Assembly (NCBI GenBank): GCA_004001285.1
Contig: AP018697.1
Location: 1-64,000 of the forward strand
DNA length: 64,000 bases
Reading direction: 5' to 3'
Origin: Arthrobacter sp. MN05-02
GTDB lineage: Bacteria; Actinomycetota; Actinomycetes; Actinomycetales; Micrococcaceae
Shown here piece by piece: positions 58,167 through 64,000 of this stretch. Made by a program: the position numbers and the translations under genes. The notes beneath the pieces were generated by a model, which did no database searches, was not told where the DNA came from, and saw only the letters and a program-made list of their open reading frames with translations. Within the stretch, counting starts at the first letter, position 1. Each line of letters starts with the position of its first letter.

Positions 58167-58951
58167 TTCAGGGGAAGGGTGCCCTCGGGCAGCGCGCCGC
58201 CGGCGAGCAGTTCGCGTGCGGAGTCCGCCAGGGCGGTGAGCGCGACGCGCTGGGTCCACGGCCCGTAGGAGATGCGGGCCACGCCGAGCTCCTGCAGGCG
58301 CGACGGCGCGAGGCTGCCCGGGACGTTGATGACGCTCAGGCGCTGCGGGCCGAAGGCCTCCACGAGGACGGTCACGGCGTGCTCGTCGAGCAGGCCGGGG
58401 ACGAAGACGGTCGTGGCGCCGAGGTCGAGGTACGCCTGGCCACGCTCCACGGCGTCGGCCAGGACGTCCGCCGGATCGCGGTCTCCCGCCTTCACCAAGG
58501 CATCCGTCCGCGCATTCAGCACGAAGTCGACACCCTCCGACGTCCCGGCCCTCAGGACCGCCTCCATCTGCGCGATGGCGTCCGCCAGGGGCCGCATCTG
58601 GTCCTCGATGTTCGCGCCGACGATCCCGACGCCGATCGCTCGGCGGACCGTGTCCTCGGGGTCGCCGTAACCCGATTCCAGGTCGGCGGAGACCGGCAGG
58701 TCCGTCGCGGCGGCGATCCGTCCGACGGCGGTGATCATCTCCTCGAGCGGGATGTTCTCGCCGTCCTCGTAGCCGAGCGATGCGGCGATGGAGTGGCTCG
58801 CCGTGGCGAGTGCCTTCGTGCCCGGGATGCCGGCGATCGTCCTCGCGCTGACGACGTCCCAGACGTTGACGACCTGGAGGATCTCCGGGGCGGAGTGCAG
58901 CCGGGCGAGCGTGGCGGCCTTCGCCGCGGAATCGGTGCGTGCTTCAGTCAT
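58163..58951 (-). CDS. Isocitrate lyase/PEP-mutase family protein
   Basis: The 262-residue protein has the PEP mutase/oxaloacetate hydrolase-type barrel with LPVSADLESGYGDP, GANIEDQM and VLNARTDA motifs. The chemistry is C-C or C-P bond cleavage of 2-oxo/2-hydroxy acids, but the substrate is unknown. It overlaps the upstream carboxylesterase by 8 bases. Confidence 0.88.
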   Translation of the reverse strand: MTEARTDSAAKAATLARLHSAPEILQVVNVWDVVSARTIAGIPGTKALATASHSIAASLGYEDGENIPLEEMITAVGRIAAATDLPVSADLESGYGDPEDTVRRAIGVGIVGANIEDQMRPLADAIAQMEAVLRAGTSEGVDFVLNARTDALVKAGDRDPADVLADAVERGQAYLDLGATTVFVPGLLDEHAVTVLVEAFGPQRLSVINVPGSLAPSRLQELGVARISYGPWTQRVALTALADSARELLAGGALPEGTLPLN

Positions 58952-59585
58952 TGAGTACCTTCCGGGTATGCGAGGCGATCCAGGCGGCTGCGCCGTCCAC
59001 CTCGGTGGGATGGATCCCGTGACCGCCCTCGCGGACGTTCCGGTCTACTTCGGCGCCGCGGCTCTCGAGGATCGAACCGACACGGATCACGCTGTCGATC
59101 GGGGCCATGGCGTCGGACTTCCCGTTGAACAGGGCGATGGACGAGCCGGAGAGGTCCGCGTCGATCACACGTCCCTCCAGCGGGAACATGCCCGAGAACG
59201 CGACGGCGTTCCGGACGGCGTCCGGGTGGAGCAGCGCCGTGGCGAGCGCGATGTTCGCCCCGTTGGAGAAGCCGACGGCGACGAGCGGACGGTCGGCGAT
59301 CCCGTAGTGCTCCCGCGCCCGGGCGATGAATTCGGCGAGCTCGCCGGCACGGCGGACGACGTCGTCGACGTCGAACACGCCCTCGCCGAAGCGGCGGAAC
59401 CAGCGGTTCAACCCGTGTTCCTGCACGGGTCCGCGCGGTGCGAGGTAGCCGGCGCCGGGCGCGAGGCGGTCGACGAGCGGCAGGAGGTCGTGCTCGGTGC
59501 CGCCCGTGCCGTGCAGGAGCAGGAGCACCGGGGTGCCTGCTGCTCCTGCACCGAACAGGTGCGGCCACGCATGCGTGGTGGTCAT
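58944..59585 (-). CDS. Carboxylesterase/phospholipase-family hydrolase
   Basis: The 213-residue alpha/beta hydrolase has LLLLHGTGGTEHDLLPL, GFSNGANIALA (nucleophile Ser) and GGHGIHPTEVDGA. ATG 59585 is the sensible start; the upstream frame lies in the next gene. Likely co-transcribed with the dioxygenase gene, which ends 8 bp upstream. Confidence 0.87.
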   Translation of the reverse strand: MTTTHAWPHLFGAGAAGTPVLLLLHGTGGTEHDLLPLVDRLAPGAGYLAPRGPVQEHGLNRWFRRFGEGVFDVDDVVRRAGELAEFIARAREHYGIADRPLVAVGFSNGANIALATALLHPDAVRNAVAFSGMFPLEGRVIDADLSGSSIALFNGKSDAMAPIDSVIRVGSILESRGAEVDRNVREGGHGIHPTEVDGAAAWIASHTRKVLND

Positions 59586-59593
59586 GTCCGGAC

Positions 59594-60571
59594 CTACTTC
59601 ACGAAGGCCTGGATGGCCGGGTTGTTCTCCCCGGGCAGCTCGATCTTCGCCACGGCGGAGGAGATCGCCTCGCGGTTCGGCTCGAGCCACGGCGGCAGCT
59701 TCAGGGAGCGGCCCAGTTCGAGCAGCGGCTCGTCGATGTCGAAGCCCGGTGTGTCGGTCGCGATCTCGAGGAGGGTTCCACCGGGTTCGCGGAAGTAGAT
59801 CGAGGTGAAGTACTGGCGGTCGAGGATGGCCGTGACGCCGTAGCCGCGCTCGGCGAGCTCCTGGCGCCAGAGTTCCTGCGTCTGCTGGTCGGGGACACGG
59901 AAGGCGATGTGGTGCACCGTGCCGCCGGCGACGCGCCCGCGCTCGCCGCGCGCATCGGTGACGACGTCGACGACGGTGCCGGGTTCACCGTCGTGCGTGC
60001 TCAGGCGGTAGCGGCCGTCCTTCTCGGCGAGGACGTTCATGCCGAGATCGCGCGTGAGGGTCTCGAGGGTGCGGGTGGGGTCCTGCACGGTGAGGACGGA
60101 GGAGTGCTGGCCCCGGACGGCGTACTCGGCGGGGACGGACGCGGAGTCCCAGGGATTGCGGGGGTCCGAGACGGACGAGGCGACGAGGTCGATCTGCAGG
60201 CCGTCGGGGTCGCGGAGCGAGAGGCGCTCCTCCTCGGAGGATGCGCGGGAGATGGTGGATTCCACGCCGATGGCCTTGAAGTGCTCCTGCCACCAGCCGA
60301 GGGTGCCCTGCGGCACGGAGAACGCCGTGGTGGTGGACTGGCCGCTGCCGACGCGTCCGCTGCGGATACCCTGCCAGGGGAAGAAGGTCAGAAGGGAACC
60401 GGGGCGGCCCGACTCGTCGCCGTAGTACAGGTGGTAGGTGCCCGGGTCGTCGAAGTTCACGGTCTTCTTGACGAGGCGCAGCCCCAGTCCCCTGATGTAG
60501 AAGTCGATGTTCCTCTGGGGATCACCGGCGATCGCGGTGACGTGATGAAGGCCTTCGGTTCGTGCAGTCAC
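59594..60571 (-). CDS. Glyoxalase-fold ring-cleaving dioxygenase-like protein
   Basis: The 325-residue protein has two vicinal-oxygen-chelate halves with LHHVTAIAGDPQRNIDFY (about 7-24), VHHIAFRVPD (about 215) and FREPGGTLLEIATD. This matches the ring-cleaving dioxygenase/hydroquinone-type family MhqO/LinE-like. Substrate unknown. GTG 60571 follows AAGGAGG with 5-nt spacing. It heads a three-gene operon with two hydrolase-type proteins. Confidence 0.87.
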   Translation of the reverse strand: MTARTEGLHHVTAIAGDPQRNIDFYIRGLGLRLVKKTVNFDDPGTYHLYYGDESGRPGSLLTFFPWQGIRSGRVGSGQSTTTAFSVPQGTLGWWQEHFKAIGVESTISRASSEEERLSLRDPDGLQIDLVASSVSDPRNPWDSASVPAEYAVRGQHSSVLTVQDPTRTLETLTRDLGMNVLAEKDGRYRLSTHDGEPGTVVDVVTDARGERGRVAGGTVHHIAFRVPDQQTQELWRQELAERGYGVTAILDRQYFTSIYFREPGGTLLEIATDTPGFDIDEPLLELGRSLKLPPWLEPNREAISSAVAKIELPGENNPAIQAFVK

Positions 60572-60717
60572 AGTGTCCTCCTTGGTAGCGACCGGTCCAC
60601 GTGCGCCGGTATGTCCATGCAAACGCATGTATATCGGCATTTGTTCCCTTCCGGACGGCCCGGCCCTCCGCGCGGTGGGCAGCCTGCTGAGCGTCGTGTG
60701 TGCCCGGCGTCCTGTGT

Positions 60718-60723
60718 CATCCT
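60718..60723 (+). promoter_or_regulatory. Candidate leaderless -10 of PGPGW gene
   Basis: CATCCT ends 6 nt before the ATG at 60730; no ribosome site is present. Confidence 0.35.
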
Positions 60724-60729
60724 GTGTGC

Positions 60730-61212
60730 ATGGCAGCGAGAGAGCGGGTCCGGGGCTGGGTCCGCCGTACCGGCATCGAGGTGCTCGGATGGACCCTCGT
60801 GGTGCTCGGAATCGCCGCCCTCGTTCTGCCCGGACCGGGGCTGCTGATGCTGGCGGCGGGTCTCGCCGTCCTGTCGCAGCAGTACCACTGGGCGCGCCGG
60901 TATCTGAAGCCCCTCAAGGAGAGCGCCTACCACGCGGCTGCCCTGGGGGTGAAGACGATCCCCCGCATCGCGGCGAGCTGCCTCAGTGCGTTCGTGATCA
61001 TGGGTCTCGGGGTCGTGTGGATCCTGCGACCCGGCGTTCCGGCCTGGTGGTTCCTCGAGGACAGGTGGTGGCTCTTCGGCGGGCCCGGCACGGGCGTCAG
61101 CCTCATCGCCTCGTCCCTCATCGCGCTCGCCCTCATCGCCTACAGCGTGCGGCGTTTTCGGGGGCGGCCCGTGCCGGCGAGGCGTTCACCCGTCGGCACG
61201 GACGCCGAGTAG
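60730..61212 (+). CDS. TIGR02611/PGPGW family membrane protein
   Basis: The 160-residue protein has four hydrophobic segments and the conserved VLPGPG motif near residue 38, matching the actinobacterial TIGR02611 family with unknown function. The ATG is 6 nt after CATCCT; GTG is two codons earlier. Confidence 0.82.
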   Translation: MAARERVRGWVRRTGIEVLGWTLVVLGIAALVLPGPGLLMLAAGLAVLSQQYHWARRYLKPLKESAYHAAALGVKTIPRIAASCLSAFVIMGLGVVWILRPGVPAWWFLEDRWWLFGGPGTGVSLIASSLIALALIAYSVRRFRGRPVPARRSPVGTDAE

Positions 61213-61275
61213 GGCCCACGGCCAGGGCGTCCCGGACAGGGGAGGGCCTCCGGCCGGGCGCCACACCGGGGCTGG

Positions 61276-61281
61276 TACGTT
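61276..61281 (+). promoter_or_regulatory. Leaderless -10 of sugar-kinase gene
   Basis: TACGTT ends 6 nt before the GTG at 61288. Confidence 0.45.
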
Positions 61282-61287
61282 GAAGGT

Positions 61288-62211
61288 GTGCTCACCGTAA
61301 TCGGGGAAACCCTCATCGACGAAGTCGTCAGCGACACCGCGTCCATGCGCGCGCACGTGGGCGGAAGCCCCATGAACGTGGCCGTCGGGCTCGCGCGGCT
61401 CGGCCATCCGGCGCAGTTCGTCGGCCGGTACGGCGACGACGAGTACGGCCGCATGATCCAGCAGCACCTCCGCGACAACTCGGTGCCCTTCCCGGTCGAA
61501 CCCGATGGTTCGCCCACCAGCGTCGCCACCGCGCGCCTCGACCCCGCAGGCGGCGCGGCGTACGACTTCCAGCTGGTCTGGGACCTGCCCGGCCTCGCCG
61601 GGCAGAAGGACAGGCTCCTCGACGGGACCACCCTCCTGCACACCGGATCCATCGCGACCATGCTCGCTCCGGGGGCCGACGACGTCCTGGCGCTGGTGAC
61701 GGCCGCGCACCCGCTCGTCACCGTCACGTACGACCCGAACTGCCGGCCGACCATCATCCGGGACGCGGCTTTCGCCCGGGACCAGGCCGAGAGGTTCGTG
61801 GGGCTCGCCGACGTCGTCAAGGCCTCCGACGAGGACCTCCAGTGGCTCTATCCCGACCGCACCCCCGAGAAGTCGGCGCGGGCCTGGCTGGACGCCGGCG
61901 CCGCCGTCGTCGTCGTGACCCGCGGGTCGAAGGGCCCGTGGGCGCTGTGCCGCGCGGGGCAGGTGTCCGTGCCGGCACCCCCGACGAGCGTCGTGGACAC
62001 GGTGGGCGCCGGGGACTCCTTCATGGCGGCCCTCGTGGGATTCCTCGTGGATCTCGAACTGGACGGCGCCCATCGCCGCGACGAGCTGCGCCGAATCAAC
62101 CTCGGGCAGCTGACGGACCTGCTGCAGTACGCGGCCCGGGCCGCGGCCATCACGGTCTCCCGTGCGGGCGCCAATCCGCCCACCCGGGAGGAGATGGCGC
62201 GCCGGGCCTGA
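61288..62211 (+). CDS. PfkB-family carbohydrate kinase
   Basis: The 307-residue protein has the ribokinase/fructokinase motifs GGSPMNVAVGLARLG (about 26-40) and the anion hole DTVGAGD at 237-243, with catalytic base D243. The order is that of fructokinase-like kinases; the sugar cannot be fixed from sequence. TACGTT ends 6 nt before the GTG, so it is predicted leaderless. Confidence 0.9.
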   Translation: MLTVIGETLIDEVVSDTASMRAHVGGSPMNVAVGLARLGHPAQFVGRYGDDEYGRMIQQHLRDNSVPFPVEPDGSPTSVATARLDPAGGAAYDFQLVWDLPGLAGQKDRLLDGTTLLHTGSIATMLAPGADDVLALVTAAHPLVTVTYDPNCRPTIIRDAAFARDQAERFVGLADVVKASDEDLQWLYPDRTPEKSARAWLDAGAAVVVVTRGSKGPWALCRAGQVSVPAPPTSVVDTVGAGDSFMAALVGFLVDLELDGAHRRDELRRINLGQLTDLLQYAARAAAITVSRAGANPPTREEMARRA

Positions 62212-62247
62212 CCCGAACGATCCACGACGACCTCCAGGAGCACACCG

Positions 62248-62775
62248 ATGACCCGCGACCCCTACGCAGACCTTCCGCAGGTACCCGAGTTCGAGCTGAC
62301 CAGCGAGGACATCACGCACCAGGAGCGGCTCGACACCGCGCAGGCGTCCGGCGTCATGGGGGCCGGCGGCCGGGACGAGTCCCCGCAGCTGCGCTGGAGC
62401 GGCTTCCCGGACGGCACCAGGAGCTTCGCGGTGACGGTCTACGACCCGGATGCGCCGACGGCCGGCGGATTCTGGCACTGGGCTGTCGCCGACCTGCCGG
62501 TCACCACCACGTCGCTGCCCGCCGGAGCCGGCACGGAGGGCTCCGGGATGCTCCCGGACGGTGCGGTGCAGCTCCGGAACGACGCCGGATTCGCCGGCTT
62601 CCTCGGTGCCGCCCCGCCCGCGGGCCATGGCCCGCACCACTACCACGTCGTGGTGCACGCCGTGGACGTCGAGTCGCTGGGCGTCCCGGCGGATGCGACG
62701 CCCGCCTCCCTCGGGTTCGCCCTGTTCTCGCACACGCTCGGCCGCGCCCGGCTGATCGGCACGTTCGAGCAGTAG
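62248..62775 (+). CDS. YbhB/PEBP family protein
   Basis: The 175-residue phosphatidylethanolamine-binding-type protein has [15 protein letters not shown] (about 67-81) and [13 protein letters not shown], the ligand-pocket motifs. CAGGAG precedes the ATG. Ligand unknown. Confidence 0.9.
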   Translation: MTRDPYADLPQVPEFELTSEDITHQERLDTAQASGVMGAGGRDESPQLRWSGFPDGTRSFAVTVYDPDAPTAGGFWHWAVADLPVTTTSLPAGAGTEGSGMLPDGAVQLRNDAGFAGFLGAAPPAGHGPHHYHVVVHAVDVESLGVPADATPASLGFALFSHTLGRARLIGTFEQ

Positions 62776-62839
62776 CCGTCCTGCCGGTGGCCCCCGCGCC
62801 GCCGGTAGGGTGGGAGTCAAGGAAACGAAGGAGTCAGCG

Positions 62840-63649
62840 ATGCGCCTCGTGGCGAGTGACATGGACGGGACCGTCATCGGTCACGACGGCAGGATGAGCG
62901 AACGGACGGTACGGGCGTTCCGCGCGTGCGTCGAGGCCGGGGTCGACGTCGTGTTCGTCACGGGCCGTCCGCCGCGCTGGCTGCAGCCGCTCCGGGACCA
63001 GCTCGGCCACACCGGGACCGTCATCTGCTCCAACGGCGCCCTGACGTACGACCTCGAGGCGGAGCGCGTCCTCGACGCGAAGCTCCTGAAGCCCGAGGAC
63101 GTCTATGCCGCACGCGACATCATCCGGGGACTCTTCCCGGCGGCGACCTTCGCGGCCGAGACGGTGTCCGGCTTCCACCTCGAGTCGGGTTTCGGCGACG
63201 CCGCCACCTCCGAGCTGCTCGGCGGGATCACCGCGCAGCCGTTCGAGGAGTCGCTGCCGGGCGAGGACGTCGTCAAGTTCCTCTCCCGGGAGCGGAACGT
63301 CTCACCCGACGACTTCCTGGCGGCCGTCCGTCCCGCCGTCGCGCACCTCGTCTCGACGACGCACTCCGCTCCCACCATCGCGCTGCTGGAGATGGCGGTC
63401 CCGGACATCGACAAGTCCGTGACGCTCGCCCGCTACGCCGCGGAGCGGGGCATCGATGCCGCCGACGTCGTGGCCTTCGGCGACATGCCCAACGATGTCC
63501 AGATGCTGGGCTGGGCGGGCCAGGGGTACGCCATGGCCTCCGGGCACCCCGACGCGCTCGCCGCCGCGAACCTCGTGGCGCCGCCGTTCGACGAGGACGG
63601 AGTGGCACAGGTGCTGGAGGAACGGCTTGCGGCGCTTCGCACGGCCTGA
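62840..63649 (+). CDS. Cof-type HAD phosphatase
   Basis: The 269-residue protein has nucleophile motif SDMDGT (D6, D8 by position), VFVTGRPP and GDMPNDVQM (metal Asp), as in sugar-phosphate Cof phosphatases. GAAGGAG precedes ATG 62840. Its end overlaps the next gene by 23 nt. Confidence 0.9.
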   Translation: MRLVASDMDGTVIGHDGRMSERTVRAFRACVEAGVDVVFVTGRPPRWLQPLRDQLGHTGTVICSNGALTYDLEAERVLDAKLLKPEDVYAARDIIRGLFPAATFAAETVSGFHLESGFGDAATSELLGGITAQPFEESLPGEDVVKFLSRERNVSPDDFLAAVRPAVAHLVSTTHSAPTIALLEMAVPDIDKSVTLARYAAERGIDAADVVAFGDMPNDVQMLGWAGQGYAMASGHPDALAAANLVAPPFDEDGVAQVLEERLAALRTA

Positions 63650-64000
63650 CGCGGGCCGCTTCCCCTATCTCGACAACCGGTCCGCCCTCCGACCGGACGG
63701 CCTGCCGCTCGCGCTGTCCCACCGCGGTTTCGCGCCCGACGGCGGGGAGAACACGATGGCCGCCTTCGAACGCGCCGTGGAGCTCGGTTTCCGATACCTC
63801 GAGATCGACGTCCGCGCCTCGAGCGACGGGGTGGTGATGGTCTTCCACGACGGGGACCTCGGCCGGGTGGCCGGCGTCGGCGGCCCGATCGCGGCGCGTA
63901 CGGCGCTGGACCTGGGGGCCCTGTCGATCGGAGGACACGGCGGTATCCCGACCCTCGAGGCCGTCCTGGTGCGGTGGCCGCGGCTGCGCCTGAACATCGA
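63627..64000 (+). CDS. Glycerophosphodiester phosphodiesterase, cut by window end
   Basis: From TTG 63627 the frame reads ALSHRGFAPDGGENTMAAF, FRYLEIDVRASSDG and FHDGDLGRVAG, the GDPD catalytic motifs with HR, E, D and H residues in place. GGAGG lies 6 nt before the TTG, which overlaps the end of the preceding HAD gene. GDPDs hydrolyse glycerophosphodiesters to glycerol 3-phosphate. The C-terminal half lies beyond the window. Confidence 0.88.
   Translation, partial: MRRFARPDAGRFPYLDNRSALRPDGLPLALSHRGFAPDGGENTMAAFERAVELGFRYLEIDVRASSDGVVMVFHDGDLGRVAGVGGPIAARTALDLGALSIGGHGGIPTLEAVLVRWPRLRLNI

Overview
The window reads as the origin end of a high-GC actinobacterial chromosome, most likely Arthrobacter sensu lato or another Micrococcaceae. 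The support is the order dnaA-dnaN-gnd-recF-dciA-gyrB-gyrA-DUF3566-tRNA(Ile)-DLW-39-tRNA(Ala), the use of ATG, GTG and TTG starts, the PASTA-kinase cell-wall operon, POL-PE-LIG LigD, DnaE2/ImuB/ImuA', and ANTAR and CrgA proteins. The genus is inferred from gene order and family content, not from a search.

Layout. 1-11.6 kb holds replication initiation and topology genes: dnaA, an oriC-like dnaA-dnaN gap, dnaN, gnd, recF, dciA, gyrB, gyrA and a DUF3566 membrane protein. gyrA carries an in-frame TAG at codon 627 with perfect reading on both sides. 11.7-17.2 kb has tRNA-Ile, tRNA-Ala, a 38-residue DLW-39 protein, an EamA exporter, a helical membrane protein, cyclophilin, rhomboid protease, an unexpected DnaA-box cluster, a short ManA and crgA. 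17.6-27.8 kb has trpG/pabA, then the convergent operon fhaA-fhaB-pstP-rodA-pbpA-pknA-pknB for phospho-signalling to peptidoglycan synthesis and division. 28.1-34.2 kb has tRNA-Leu and the SOS mutagenesis genes imuA'-imuB-dnaE2 behind a LexA-box promoter.

34.4-45.4 kb is a stress and accessory region: a divergent DUF5997/LysR-domain pair, a decayed FAD-dehydrogenase, two SDRs, a GAF-ANTAR regulator, Dps, two SRPBCC proteins (the second just beyond Ku), an isolated PstS, Hsp20 with CIRCE-like and HAIR-like operators, tRNA-Val, HAD and flavodoxin proteins, and Ku. 46-51 kb holds LigD and phosphoketolase. 51-56 kb is a catabolic cassette (GntR regulator, MatC-type carrier, CaiB CoA-transferase, fused AccD/AccA-type carboxyltransferase). 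56-64 kb has a long single-domain RelA/SpoT protein, hydrolases, a PEP-mutase/isocitrate-lyase protein, a glyoxalase-fold dioxygenase, a PfkB kinase, a PEBP protein, a Cof-type HAD and a glycerophosphodiester phosphodiesterase cut by the window end.

No rRNA, CRISPR array, insertion sequence or prophage was seen. The most notable observations are the gyrA amber codon, a DnaA-box cluster 14 kb from oriC, the MatC-CaiB-AccDA cassette as a candidate alternative dicarboxylate (malonate-like) route, and about ten genes whose -10-like hexamer ends exactly 6 nt before the start codon, which predicts leaderless mRNAs.
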